A stretch of 64,000 nucleotides of DNA, taken from positions 11,085 through 75,084 of the forward strand of contig PXRQ01000071.1 in NCBI GenBank assembly GCA_003022005.1, read 5' to 3'. The position numbers and the translations under genes were made by a program. The DNA is from Halobacteriales archaeon QS_5_70_15 (GTDB lineage Archaea; Halobacteriota; Halobacteria; Halobacteriales; Haloarculaceae). Positions 35,742 through 45,321 of this stretch are shown here, piece by piece. The first letter of the stretch is position 1, and every line of letters begins with the position of its first letter. The notes beneath the pieces were generated by a model that saw only the letters and a list, made by a program, of their open reading frames with translations, searched no databases and was not told the DNA's origin.

Positions 35742-36737
35742 ATGGCCGTCGTCGAACTCGCCGCCGGGCTGGCGTTCCTGACCGCGCTCTGCATCGGGCT
35801 GAGCACGGTCGCGGTCGGGATCGGCCTCGACCGCGTGCGCGCCGACCACGACGGTTCGCCAGTTTTCGCCGCCGCGTTCGTGACGCTCCTCGTCAGCCTG
35901 GTCGTCTTCTGGGCCGCGGCGCTCGTCCGCGGGGTCCCGGTTTCGGCGCTCACTCCCGCCGCGCTGTGGCCGTTCGCCCTCGCCGGGGTACTCTACCCGG
36001 CGCTGTTCCGGCTGCTCTACTACACCGGTATCGATCGCATCGGGGCGAACGTGACGGGCGCGGTCGTGGCCGCCAACCCCGCGGTGGCCGGGCTGCTCGC
36101 GATCGCGTTCCTCGGCGAGCGGTTCACCACAGCGACCGTGCTCGGCCTCCTCGCCATCGTCGCGGGCGCGGGGCTCCTCCAGTTGGCGGACGAGACGGAC
36201 CCGGGCGGGGACGAGGCCGCCATCGACGCGGACGGAACGTCGGCCGGCGGGGACGGGACCGTCGCGACCGACGTCATCGTCCGCGAACTCGCCGGTTCGG
36301 ACCCGCGGGACCTCCGCTACCCGCTCGGCGCGCTGGTCGCGGTCGGCGTCGGCTACGTACTCATCTCGTTCGGCCTCGACGGGTTCCCCGACTCGGTGAC
36401 CGCGACGGCGGTCACGCAGACCGCGGGCGTCCTCGCGCTGTTCGCGGTCCTCCTCCGGTCCGCCGACTCCCGCCGGCAGGTCGGGATCGTCTCGGGCCAC
36501 CGGCCCGGACTCGTCTACTTCGTCGCCGCGGGCGTCGTCGTCGCGGTCGGCTGGCTGAGCCAGTTCGCCGCGCTCGGCATCGGGTCGGTCGTCGTCGTCG
36601 TCCCGCTCGTGAACACCTACCCGCTGGTCATCGCGGCCGTCTCGTACACGCTGGCCCGGCAGCTCCCCCGCTCGCCCCGCGTCGTCGCCGGCATCGTCGC
36701 CATCGTCGTCGGCGCGAGCCTCATGCAGGCGTTCTGA
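35742..36737 (+). CDS. EamA-family DMT transporter
   Basis: A 331-residue protein with ten predicted transmembrane helices in two EamA repeats, separated by an acidic cytoplasmic loop (residues about 150-180, GGDEAAIDADGTSAGGDGT). FRLLYYTGIDRIGANVTGAVVAANPAVAGLLA is the conserved repeat end (split here for reading). Substrate unknown: amino acids or metabolites are usual. Confidence 0.85.
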   Translation: MAVVELAAGLAFLTALCIGLSTVAVGIGLDRVRADHDGSPVFAAAFVTLLVSLVVFWAAALVRGVPVSALTPAALWPFALAGVLYPALFRLLYYTGIDRIGANVTGAVVAANPAVAGLLAIAFLGERFTTATVLGLLAIVAGAGLLQLADETDPGGDEAAIDADGTSAGGDGTVATDVIVRELAGSDPRDLRYPLGALVAVGVGYVLISFGLDGFPDSVTATAVTQTAGVLALFAVLLRSADSRRQVGIVSGHRPGLVYFVAAGVVVAVGWLSQFAALGIGSVVVVVPLVNTYPLVIAAVSYTLARQLPRSPRVVAGIVAIVVGASLMQAF

Positions 36738-36775
36738 AGTACACTGATACCCCCGCACGCGGAACCCCCGGACGG

Positions 36776-37625
36776 ATGACCGACACCGACCTCGCGGTCG
36801 ACCGGCTGGAGCGGGGGGACGTGGAGGCGGCCCTCGACCTCTCGACCCGGGCCGGGTGGAGCACCCGCCGGCCGGACCGGCGACGGATGGTCGACCTCGA
36901 CGCCGTGGACGCGTTCGCGGGCCGGCTGGACGACGGTCGGCCGGTGGCGACCGCCACGCTCGTCCGCTACGGCACCCGGGTCTGCTGGATCGGGATGATG
37001 CTCGTCCACCCGGAGCACCGGCGTCGAGGGTACGGGACGCGGATGCTGGAGGCGTGTCTCGACGCGGCCGAGGACGCGGGCGTGGCGACCGTCGGCCTCG
37101 ACGCCAACAGCGACGGCAGACCCCTCTACGAGACCAACGGCTTCGTCGGGGTAGCCGAGGTGAGCCAGTGGCGCGGGTCGCTCGGCGGGGCGGGTCACGC
37201 GACGGACCCGGACCGGATCGAAACCGTCTCCGATCCCGGCCCGCTCCTCGCGCTCGACCGGTGTCGACCGCGGGTTCCTCCTGACGTCGCTGCTCGCGGA
37301 CCCGGACGCGACCGGGCTCCTCCGGCGCGGTCCCGACGGAGCGGTGACCGGCTACGCGCTGGTGCTCCCGCGACCGCCCGGGGGGACGGTCGGGCCGCTC
37401 GTCGCGTCGGGGACGGGGACGGCCGAGGCACTGCTGCGGGCTGCCGGCGACCGGGTCGACGGCCCGCTCACCGTCAACGCCGTCGGGAACCCGCGGGCGG
37501 AAGCGCGTTACCGCGAACTCGGGCTCGAGCACCGGCGCTCGCTCGCGCGGATGACCCATCGCGAGCGGGCCGAGCCGCTGATGGGCGACCGGGTCTGGGG
37601 CATCCCGGCGTTCGAGTACGGCTGA
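36776..37625 (+). pseudogene. Two-domain GNAT acetyltransferase with a frameshift
   Basis: The first 150 codons form a GNAT domain: WIGMMLVHPEHRRRGYGTRML is the acetyl-CoA loop and LYETNGFVGVAE follows. The second domain resembles the YitH/Acetyltransf_18 type (GFLLTSLLADPDATG, GPLTVNAVGNPRAEARYREL, FEYG end). The two are in different frames, with the shift at about 37257-37266 near GCTCGACCGG, where 850 bp is one base more than a multiple of three. A few residues of the linker may also be lost. Substrate unknown. Confidence 0.65.
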
Positions 37626-37636
37626 CCCCGCCGCGC

Positions 37637-38301
37637 TCACTCCGGCAGGAGATCCGGCACCCCGATCACGTAGGGACACGTCCGGTCGGCCCCGTGATGG
37701 TCGCCGACGAGTATCCCCGGGACGCCCGCGCGGCGGGCCGGCTCGACGTCCCGCTCGTAGTCCGCGCCGACCGCCCAGAGCCGTGCACGGTTCGCCCACT
37801 CGACGACCGTCTCGAACGCACGGACGCGTGGCTTCTCGAAGCCCGTCCCTGCGGAGACGAACGACTCGACGAACTCGAAGCCGAGCGCCGCGAGCACTTC
37901 CGGCAGGTCGGGCGGCCCGTTGGCGACCAGCACCGGGTCCCATCCCCGGTCGGCGATCCGCTCGAACGTCCCGGGCGCCCCGTCGACCACCGTCCATCGG
38001 TCGGTATCGACGTAGCGCTCCCGGACCTCGCCGGCGACGGCGTCGGCCCGCCGGCGGTCGACTCCCACCGCCGAGAGCGCGTCAGCGAACGCTCCCCGGT
38101 GTTCGGTCCACCACCGCTCGCCGGGCCAGCCGGCGTGCGGTCGCTCGGGACGGTCCCACGGCAGGTCGAGGTGCGCCCGGAGCTCCGCGGTCGTCGCGGA
38201 GGTCCCGATGGCGGCGGTCGAGAGCGCTCGGCGAGGGCGCCTGCCACGCCGCCCTCGCGGCGAGCGAGGAGCACGGGCGCCCACAGGAGGTATCGCGTCA
38301 C
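37637..38301 (-). pseudogene. HAD-family hydrolase remnant: motif I lost, frameshift
   Basis: From GTG 38301 the start MTRYLLW should continue into a DxDGT motif, but reads APVLLARREGG, so the nucleophile is missing. The frame then shifts at about 38218-38232 and resumes as STAAIGTSATTAELRAHLDLP, with LVANGPPDL (motif II position), GFEKPRVRAFE (motif III) and VGADYERDVEPARRAG (motif IV) retained. Likely a degraded gene; a substitution in assembly is possible for the frameshift but would not explain the changed motif I. Confidence 0.6.
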
Positions 38302-38360
38302 GGCAGGGGGTCGGCGGCCGGGGGAGAAAAGGCCGCCGCCCGCGTGACCGGGACCGTCAG

Positions 38361-38549
38361 CTACCGGTGCCGTGGCTGGGAGATGTTCCGCATCGTCGTC
38401 TCGCAGTCGGGACAGCAGCAGCTCCCGTTCGCCTCCACGCGCTCGCCGCACTCCGGGCACTCGTAGAGGCTCGTCTCGTGGGTCTGGTCGGCCGCGGGGT
38501 CGCTGTCGAGCATCGGTTCTCTGTTCGAGGCTGTGGGCTCTACCTGCAT
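38361..38549 (-). CDS. Rubrerythrin-like zinc-ribbon microprotein
   Basis: A 62-residue protein with LYECPECGERVEANGSCCCPDCETTMRN, that is two CxxC pairs forming a zinc ribbon and ending in RNISQPRHR, as in many small haloarchaeal zinc-finger proteins. ATG 38549 overlaps the stop of the tRNA methyltransferase gene (TGATG), so it is translationally coupled to it. A shorter start at 38513 is possible. Confidence 0.72.
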   Translation of the reverse strand: MQVEPTASNREPMLDSDPAADQTHETSLYECPECGERVEANGSCCCPDCETTMRNISQPRHR

Positions 38550-39568
38550 CAATGTCCGGATCTGTCGACTAATAGGTGGATCTGCCGGACGAGCGACCGG
38601 TGAACGCGGCGCTCGATGCGCTCGTCGACCGTCCAGCCGGCCTCGCGTGCTTCGTCCGTCCAGGACCGGTCGGCGACGAGCACGGTCCGGGGGGCGATCC
38701 GGCGGGCCTCGCCCAGCGCGTCCGAGACGAGCGCCGCGAGGTCGCCGACCACCTTCGACTGCCTGTCGTACGGCGCGTCGAAGACGACGGCGTCGGCCGC
38801 GCCGTCCCGGACGGGGAGCCGGGTCGCGTCCCCGCGGACGGTCGCGAACCCGCCGTCGAGGTAGGCCGCGAGGTTCTCGGCGGCCCCGCGGACCATCTTC
38901 CACTGGGCGTCCACGCCGAGGACGCGCGCGCCGACCAGCCCCGCCTCTAGCAGGAGCCCGCCCGTCCCGCACATCGGGTCGACGACGCTCGCGCCCGGGC
39001 GGGCGCCCGCGACATTGACGAGCGCCCGGGCAAGCATCGGGTCCATGCTCCCCGGCTGGAAGAACGGCCGGTCGGTCGGCCGGCGACTCCCGAACTCCCG
39101 TGCCGTCTCCCCCTCGACCCACCCGATCGCACAGACGCCCTCGGTGAACAGCGCCCGCAACTCGCGGTCGGGGTCCTCGAGGTCGACGCCGTACCCCCGG
39201 TCGGTGAGCACGTCCCCGAGCCGGCGCTCGGCCTCGCCGGTCGAGACCCCGGTCAACCCCCGGATGTCTCTCGCACGCACGCGAACCGTCCCCCGTCCGA
39301 GGTCGGACCCTTCCCCACCCCGTCCGAGGTCGGACCCCTCCCCGTCGAGCGTCGCCCGGAGCGCCGCGACCGCGTCGCCGACCGTGGGGCCGGTCCGGGC
39401 GAGGAGTTCGCAGGCCGTCCGCGTGAGCGCGAGGTCCGCGATCCGGTTCGAGAGCCCGTCGGCCGTCGCCAGCCCCGGAGCCAGTGGCTCGACGCCCGAG
39501 CAGGCGGCTCGCGCCTCGAGCGTCGCGAGGGGATCGTCGTGCTGTCCCGCCAGTTCGAGGACGTACAC
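38549..39568 (-). CDS. tRNA (guanine(10)-N2)-methyltransferase
   Basis: A 339-residue THUMP plus Rossmann methyltransferase of the archaeal Trm-G10 type that methylates G10 of tRNA. The AdoMet site is SVVDPMCGTGGLLLEAGLVG, and the N6/N2-amino catalytic motif is DAPYDRQSK (a DPPY variant). The FTEGVCAIGWVEGE and FQPGSMDPMLARAL segments are typical. The linker contains a duplicated GEGSDLGRG from a 24-bp tandem repeat at about 39296-39346. Coupled downstream to the zinc-ribbon microprotein. Confidence 0.85.
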   Translation of the reverse strand: MYVLELAGQHDDPLATLEARAACSGVEPLAPGLATADGLSNRIADLALTRTACELLARTGPTVGDAVAALRATLDGEGSDLGRGGEGSDLGRGTVRVRARDIRGLTGVSTGEAERRLGDVLTDRGYGVDLEDPDRELRALFTEGVCAIGWVEGETAREFGSRRPTDRPFFQPGSMDPMLARALVNVAGARPGASVVDPMCGTGGLLLEAGLVGARVLGVDAQWKMVRGAAENLAAYLDGGFATVRGDATRLPVRDGAADAVVFDAPYDRQSKVVGDLAALVSDALGEARRIAPRTVLVADRSWTDEAREAGWTVDERIERRVHRSLVRQIHLLVDRSGH

Positions 39569-39690
39569 ACCGGAGGCCGGTCGCGGGGGGGGTTCAGGGT
39601 GTCGGTCCGCCCGGTCGGTCCCGTGGACGGGAGGTGCTGCTCCGCCCCGAGACCCCCCGCGGAGCCGACCTGTCAGTCCGACCCTGTACC

Positions 39691-39696
39691 TTTATA
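39691..39696 (+). promoter_or_regulatory. TBP gene promoter (TTTATA)
   Basis: TTTATA 30 bp before ATG 39726 in an AT-rich island; a strong haloarchaeal TATA box. Confidence 0.7.
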
Positions 39697-39725
39697 AAGG
39701 TTAAATACGTGATTTAAGTTGTGAG

Positions 39726-40289
39726 ATGACGGACCCCAAAGAGACTATCAACATCGAGAACGTCGTCGCCTCGACCGGCATCGGTCAGGAGCTCGACCTC
39801 CAGAGCGTCGCCATGGACCTCGAGGGTGCCGACTACGATCCCGAGCAGTTCCCCGGGCTGGTCTACCGGACCCAGAACCCCAAATCCGCCGCGCTCATCT
39901 TCCGCTCCGGCAAGATCGTCTGTACCGGCGCGAAGAGCACCGACGACGTCCACGAGTCCCTCCGCATCGTCTTCGACAAGCTCCGCGATCTGAACATCGA
40001 GGTCGAGGAGGACCCCGAGATCGTCGTCCAGAACATCGTCACGAGCGCGGATCTCGGCCGCAACCTCAACCTGAACGCCATCGCCATCGGCCTCGGGCTG
40101 GAGAACATCGAGTACGAGCCCGAGCAGTTCCCCGGACTGGTCTACCGGCTCGACGACCCGGACGTCGTCGCGCTGCTGTTCGGCTCCGGGAAGCTCGTCA
40201 TCACCGGCGGGAAACAGCCCGTCGACGCCGAGCACGCCGTCGACAAGATCGTCAGCCGGCTCGAGGAGCTGGGTCTGCTCGAGGGCTGA
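39726..40289 (+). CDS. tbp: TATA-box-binding protein
   Basis: Basal transcription factor of 187 residues, made of two direct TBP repeats: INIENVVASTGIGQELDLQ to EQFPGLVYR, and VQNIVTSADLGRNLNLNAI to EQFPGLVYRLDDP. The saddle-forming phenylalanine and the acidic surface match haloarchaeal TBPs, which often occur in several copies per genome. Its own promoter is a good TATA box. Confidence 0.97.
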   Translation: MTDPKETINIENVVASTGIGQELDLQSVAMDLEGADYDPEQFPGLVYRTQNPKSAALIFRSGKIVCTGAKSTDDVHESLRIVFDKLRDLNIEVEEDPEIVVQNIVTSADLGRNLNLNAIAIGLGLENIEYEPEQFPGLVYRLDDPDVVALLFGSGKLVITGGKQPVDAEHAVDKIVSRLEELGLLEG

Positions 40290-40494
40290 CCCCGACCGAC
40301 CTCGGACCGACACCCGAGGACCCGAACCGGCACGTACAAGCGCGACGCGGCGGTAGTTCCGGGGAACGATGGCCCCGCCGTCGGCACCCACCGTCCGACC
40401 CCTGCTCGCGTCCCCACCCTCGCTCCCGTTCGCCGCTCCCCATCCCCTCCCGTCCTCGCTCCTCTCTCCGCCGCCGCTCCCGCCCTGGCTTCCG

Positions 40495-40878
40495 ATGCAG
40501 ACCGACGTCACCGGCAGCGGGTCCCTCGCGCTGGTCGTCACGTTCCTGGTCACGAGCCTGTTCTACGCGTTCACGCTCCACCTCGCCGCGACGTTCTTCA
40601 TCGGCGACGTCCCCTCCCAGCGGGCGGCCTACGCCGCGCCCGTCCCGGCGCTGGTCTCCATCCTCCTCCAGCGGTACGGGCGTAGCGACGCCGCCCTCGG
40701 TGTCGATCCGTCGCTGCTCGTCGGACTGGTCGTCCTCGCGACGCTCGTCGCGGACCTCCTGGCGGTGAGCTTCGTCTACCGGCTGAAGCTCCGGTCGGCC
40801 GTCCCGCTCGTCGTCCTGCACTTCGGGTTCGCCGCCCTGCTGGGCGTCGCGCTCGGGAACCTGCTGGGCGTGCTCTGA
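40495..40878 (+). CDS. Small membrane protein, resembling DUF7473
   Basis: A 127-residue protein with about four membrane segments (LALVVTFLVTSLFYAFTLHLAATFFIG, PALVSILLQ, LVGLVVLATLVADLLAV, VLHFGFAALLGVALGNLLGV). LHLAATFFIGDVPSQRAAYA is the conserved part. A longer frame from ATG 40369 would add a Pro/Ser-rich segment, which is not family-like; I prefer ATG 40495. Stop followed by TGATACGG, the same motif that begins the palindromic elements. Confidence 0.6.
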   Translation: MQTDVTGSGSLALVVTFLVTSLFYAFTLHLAATFFIGDVPSQRAAYAAPVPALVSILLQRYGRSDAALGVDPSLLVGLVVLATLVADLLAVSFVYRLKLRSAVPLVVLHFGFAALLGVALGNLLGVL

Positions 40879-41028
40879 TACGGGGCCCGGTCCCCGTCCC
40901 CGGGGACCCCGACGTGTTCGACGGTCCCCGGGAGGGCCTCGCGGGCCGTTCCCGGCGCAAGAGCCTTGCCACCCTCGGGAATACCCCCGGCGGTGAGCGT
41001 CGACGGGGGGATCGCCGCGCCGCTCGGC

Positions 41029-42295
41029 CTACCCGCGTCCCCCGAGCGCGTCCGTCACTGCCCCGACGGCCTCCGGGACCCGTTCGGCGTACAGCCGGAC
41101 GTACGCGAGGTTCGCGTACGCGCGATCGACCGTCCGGGCGTCGCCGTCGGCGTCCTCGAGCCGGCGGCGGGCGTCCCGGAGCGCGTCGCGGGCCGGCCGG
41201 GTCAGCTCGACGCTCGCGGGGACCGGTTCGGTCCCCCACGCCTCCCGCAGGGCCGCGACGGCGTCCTCGAGGGCGGCCGCGATCCGGTCGGCGTCCTCCG
41301 GCGGGCCGTACTCGCCGGCCTCGACCGCGTCGACGACCTCGTCGAACGCCAGGATCCCCGCCAGTTCGGTCGCGCTCCGGAGCGTCGCCGTCGCGTGGTC
41401 GCCGGTCCGACGGGCATCGTCGGCCTCGTCCGCCGCGCCCCGGACTCGCTCGCGGGCCTCGTGGTAGAGGTACTCCGCCGGCGTCCCCTCGACGGACCGC
41501 TCGAACGCCTCCGACGCCCGGCGGTCGAGGAACTCGTGGCGGCGCCGCCGACGCCACGACGCCCGGCGTTCGAGGCGATGAGCCGCGGCCGTGATCGCCG
41601 TCCGATACGACTGCGGGTCGTCCCTCCCCTCGACGTATCGGGTCCGGAGCCGGGAGGCGTCGCCGAGCGTCGCGACCCCGTTCTCCAGACCGCGGACGAT
41701 CTCGCCGACCCGGAAGACGTCCGCCCGGGGGTCGGCCGGGAACGGCGGCCAGGCCTCGGCGCCCCGCCGCGCGCGTTCCCGGAGCTCCTCGAATTCGGCG
41801 TGGACGACCAGCGCCCGCGAGGGGTCCCCGCCGCGGTACGCCCACTCGCCCTCGAACCCGCGGAGGTCGGACCGGAGCGCCGCGCGGCGATCGGCGACGG
41901 TCTCTCGGTCGATCCCCCCGGTCGCGGCGCGGTACGCGCCGTGGACCGCCGCCGCCTCGCCACGGGCGTACCGCCCGTCCCCGAGTCGTTCGAGCCCCGT
42001 TCTGGCCTCCTCCCGGTCCTCGACGTCGTCGGCCGCCCGCTGGCGGCGCTCGCGGAGTTCCGCGGCCACCGTCCCGTTGGGCAGGTCCGGTCGCTCCGGG
42101 ACGGCCTCCAGGAGTTCGCGCACGCGGCCGTAGTGCCGCTCGACCGAAGCCTCGGTGACCCGGACCGGGAACGCGTCCGGCGCGGTCGGGTCGCTCCCCT
42201 CGGCGAGGCGGGCGAGGGCCGCGGGGTCGTACCCGCGTTCCTCGTCGCCGCCGAGGCTTACGTCCACGCCCGCACAGCCCGCCAGGGCTCGGCCG
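41029..42295 (-). CDS. Lipoprotein gene lacking its start, fused to a decayed neighbour
   Basis: Mature part of about 416 residues after the lipobox cysteine (LAGC, codon at 42274-42276). It is a helix-rich Glu/Arg/Ala protein (SVERHYGRVRELL, ERRQRAADDVEDREEA, VHGAYRAATGG) with no recognised domain. The signal-peptide start is missing: codons upstream of about 42295 belong to another gene in a different frame, so a deletion has joined the two. A functional start is not visible. Confidence 0.6.
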
Positions 42296-42883
42296 CGGGC
42301 CGCAGTCGCTGCTCCAGCCGGCCCCGAGGCCGCTGAACGAGTCCCCGGGGAACGGCAGGCGGATGCCGACGCCGAGGGTGTCGCGGGCGTCGGCCGAGCA
42401 CTCGACGTCCGCCGGGCGCAGCGCCCGGCAGAAGTCGGCGTCGACGCTGTCGTCCTCGCGGTAGACGCCGACGAGGCGGGCCTCGTAGCACTCGCGGACG
42501 GGCCGCTGGAGGAGGTAGACCGACCGGGCTTCGATGTCGGTCCCATCGACGAACCGCCGGAGGGTCGTGGCCGGCTCCGTCGAGCGGAACGTCACGCGCT
42601 CGCGGTCCTCGGCGTCGGTCAGGTGCTCGAAACTCTGCCCGAGGTCGGCCGTCCCCGCGTCGCGGGCGTCCCCGTTCCCGTTCCCGTCGTCGCCGACCGC
42701 GAACAGCGGTTCGCCGTCCGTGTCGCGGGCGAACGTCACCTCGAGATCCGACGCGGGAACCGGCTCGCCCCGCTCGGGCGGGAGCTCCCTCGAACTGCTC
42801 GACTCGCCGGAACAGCCGGCGATCGCGAACGCTCCTGTCGTGGCGACTGCCTAGAGGGCGCGCCGACGGGACTAGCTGGGCAT
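42296..42883 (-). pseudogene. Decayed paralog of the lipoprotein at 42966-43592
   Basis: From ATG 42883 the sequence follows the intact paralog but has TAG at codon 4 (42872-42874) and again at codon 11 (42851-42853), inside the signal peptide. After that it reads AIAGCSGES, ERGEPVPASDLEVTFARD, AEDRERVTFRST and CYEARLVGVYRED to GAGWSSDCG, where its stop has been lost by fusion with the next gene. Two nonsense codons plus a fusion make this a pseudogene. Confidence 0.75.
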
Positions 42884-42965
42884 GGGCCCCGGTGGAGGCC
42901 GAGGGACGAGTGTCTTCCGGACCGACACCCGGCGCGGGCCGATCGCCGACCGTCGGGATCGACCG

Positions 42966-43592
42966 TCACCCTCCCTCGCTACCTTCGCCAGCGACGGTGC
43001 GCCGGTCGCCGCAGTCGCCCCGCCAGCTCCAGCCGTGGCCGCTCAGCCCGTCCCCGGGGAACGGCAGCCGAACGCCGATGCCCACGGTGTCGATGCCGTC
43101 CACCGAGCACGCGATGTCCGCCGGCCGGAACGACTGGCAGAGGTCGGCGTTCACGCCGCCTTCCCCGCGGTAGACGCCGACGAGTCGCGCCTCGTAGCAC
43201 GCGCTGACGGGCCGTTCGAGCAGGTAGGCGGAGCCGGATTCGAGGTCCGTCGCGTCGACGAACGCCCGCAGCTCCTCGGCCGCCGCCGTCGAGCGGAACC
43301 TCACGCGGTCCCGGCTCTCCGCGTCCCGGAGGTACTCGACGCGGGTCCGGCGCCCCTCGACGCCACCGCCCTCCGGGGTCGTCACGTCGTCGGATCCGCC
43401 CTCGACGTCGAACAGCGGTTCGCCCTCGAGGTCGCGGACGAACCGCACGTCCAGGTCCGACGCGGGAACCGGCTCGCCCCGCTCGGGCGGGACGCTCCCC
43501 GAACTGCTCGACCCGCCGGAACAGCCGGCGAGGGTGACGGCCCCGGCTGCGGCAGCTACCCGCAGGGCACGCCGACGGGACCAGCCGGGCAT
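42966..43592 (-). CDS. Tat-type lipoprotein, intact member of a tandem duplicate
   Basis: A 208-residue secreted lipoprotein: WSRRRALRVAAAAG gives the twin arginine, LAGC the lipobox, then a Ser-rich linker and a beta-rich domain with ERGEPVPASDLDVRFVRD, LRDAESRDRVRFRST, YLLERPVSACYEARLVGVYR and VGIGVRLPFPGDGLSGHG. Several cysteines may form disulfides. Function unknown. The neighbouring copy at 42296-42883 is a pseudogene; the duplicated segment includes about 25 bp upstream of the ATG. Confidence 0.72.
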   Translation of the reverse strand: MPGWSRRRALRVAAAAGAVTLAGCSGGSSSSGSVPPERGEPVPASDLDVRFVRDLEGEPLFDVEGGSDDVTTPEGGGVEGRRTRVEYLRDAESRDRVRFRSTAAAEELRAFVDATDLESGSAYLLERPVSACYEARLVGVYRGEGGVNADLCQSFRPADIACSVDGIDTVGIGVRLPFPGDGLSGHGWSWRGDCGDRRTVAGEGSEGG

Positions 43593-43648
43593 ACCCGCCG
43601 GGTCGGGGTCGAGCGACGAGTGTCTTCCGGACCGACGCCGCGTCGTGA

Positions 43649-43727
43649 TACGGTCGTGCGTAGTCTGTTACCGGCGATAACCGCCCCCATCGGGGTGATC
43701 GACGGTACATCGTTACGCACGACCGTA
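43649..43727. repeat. 79-bp imperfect palindrome (copy A)
   Basis: Ends are a perfect 15-bp inverted repeat ATACGGTCGTGCGTA-type sequence (arms at both ends). It aligns over its full length with 6022-6100 and closely with 53202-53281 and 58924-59000. Located between the lipoprotein start and the hisG end. Confidence 0.65.
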
Positions 43728-43868
43728 TGAGTCCTCGCCACGGTCGTCGTGCCGACCACCGCGTCCGTCGCGAGCGCGCGGTTCGGAGGGGAGCCCGGAA
43801 CAGGAACATCGGGTGATTCGATCGGGGTCCCACTGACCACCACCCCGGAGTATCCGCCGACCGGGTCC

Positions 43869-44714
43869 CTACTCCACCAGCCGCTCGATCCCCGTGACGA
43901 GGATGTCCGTCGCGCCCGCGTCCTTCAGCCGGGTGATGGTCTCGAACACCTCGCGCTCGTCGACGACGACGTGGACCGCGACCGCGTCCGATCCGGCGAC
44001 GTCCATCACCGTCGGGCCGCCCATCCCGGGGATGACGTCCTCGACCGCCTCTAACTGGCCTTCGGGGACGTTCATCATCAGGTAGCGCTTCCCGTCGGCG
44101 GCGACGACGCTCCCGAGCGCCGTCTCGACCTGCTCGACCTTCCCCTCGCCGGCGCGGTCGGGGTGGGCGAACAGGTGGACCGACGACTCGAGGACCTCCG
44201 CGACCACCTCGAGGCGGTTCATCCGGAGGGTCGTGCCCGTGGAGGTGATGTCGACGATGGCATCGGCGATGTCGACGTGCGGCGTGAGTTCGGTCGCGCC
44301 GGAAACTTCGACGACCGCCGCGTCGATCCCTCGTTCGTCGAGGAACCGCCGCGTGACGTTCGGGAACTCCGTGGCGACCGTCCCCCCCTCGACGTCCTCG
44401 ACAGACCGAACCCCGCCGTCCTCCGGCGCGGCGAGAACGAGCCGACAGCGGCCGAACTCCAGGTTCAACTGGTCCGCGAGGTCGACCTCGGACTCGCGGA
44501 CCTGGTCGAGGCCGGTGACCCCGCAGGCCGCGGCACCGTCGGCGACGTACTCGGGGATGTCCGAGGCGCGGACGAACAGCACCGTCACCTCCGGATCGAC
44601 GGTGTCGGCGTAGAGCTTCCGGTCGGCGCCGTCGCGGACGTGCAGCCCCGCCCGCTCCAACAGTCGCATCGTCGGGTCGTGCAGGCGGCCCTTGTTGGGG
44701 ACGGCGATTCGCAT
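43869..44714 (-). CDS. hisG: ATP phosphoribosyltransferase
   Basis: First enzyme of histidine synthesis, long form of 281 residues. [23 protein letters not shown] is the N-terminal signature, [22 protein letters not shown] the nucleotide loop, and [18 protein letters not shown] the PRPP site. The C-terminal ~75 residues ([20 protein letters not shown]) are the histidine-binding regulatory domain. ATG 44714. No other his genes are in the window. Confidence 0.95.
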   Translation of the reverse strand: MRIAVPNKGRLHDPTMRLLERAGLHVRDGADRKLYADTVDPEVTVLFVRASDIPEYVADGAAACGVTGLDQVRESEVDLADQLNLEFGRCRLVLAAPEDGGVRSVEDVEGGTVATEFPNVTRRFLDERGIDAAVVEVSGATELTPHVDIADAIVDITSTGTTLRMNRLEVVAEVLESSVHLFAHPDRAGEGKVEQVETALGSVVAADGKRYLMMNVPEGQLEAVEDVIPGMGGPTVMDVAGSDAVAVHVVVDEREVFETITRLKDAGATDILVTGIERLVE

Positions 44715-44798
44715 GGCTCGGACTGTGCGGGCGGAGGGGTTGGGTCTTTCGTCGTGGGCGCGAGTTCGCCGGGGCGGACCGGCGGCTTCCGTCGCAAC

Positions 44799-45185
44799 TC
44801 AGGCGGCTCGACCGTGGTCCAGTTCGACGGAGCCGCCCTCGGTGACGAACACGTCGAGCTGGTTGAACCACTCCTCGGACCGGAACTCTCTCGCGATCAC
44901 GGGGTCCCCATCCACCTGGACGCTCACCCTGTACCGACCGCTCCTCCAGGGCGTCTCCCCGATCTCCTCGACGGCTCCGCTCGCCACCTCGACCGTGTTC
45001 GCCACCAGAAGCCGCTCCCCCCGGACGACCCACATCGTCACCGAGTGGGCGGTGTCGTCCTCGTTGACGGCGAGCATGGTGATGGGGTCACCGGGACCGC
45101 CCGTACAGCCGGCGAGCGGGAGCGTGCCCGCGAGGAGGGCGAGGTATCGACGGCGGGTCACACTCTCCGAGGACGAGGGCCGCAC
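44799..45185 (-). CDS. Small Tat lipoprotein
   Basis: A 128-residue secreted protein. VTRRRYLALLAGTLPLAGC gives a twin-arginine-type signal with a lipobox. The mature part is an Ig-like beta sandwich (TMLAVNEDDTAHSVTMWVV, GRYRVSVQVDGDPV, LDVFVTEGGSVELDHG). Start is GTG 45185 or GTG 45161. Unknown function; typical of haloarchaeal surface lipoproteins. Confidence 0.7.
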   Translation of the reverse strand: MRPSSSESVTRRRYLALLAGTLPLAGCTGGPGDPITMLAVNEDDTAHSVTMWVVRGERLLVANTVEVASGAVEEIGETPWRSGRYRVSVQVDGDPVIAREFRSEEWFNQLDVFVTEGGSVELDHGRAA

Positions 45186-45321
45186 GGAAAGGCGGTTCCG
45201 TCGGAGCCGACGGCCGACAGGGGGCGATGGCCCCCGATCGAACGAGCGACGACAGTGGGGGGATCGAAGCGCGACGCCCGCGACTCGCAGGATTCACGCC
45301 CCGTCCCCCGGAACTACCCCC

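Noticed and set aside
40369..40494. Proline-rich N-terminal extension of the DUF7473-like gene
   Set aside because: Low-complexity sequence without family resemblance and no promoter or SD; the ATG at 40495 is preferred.
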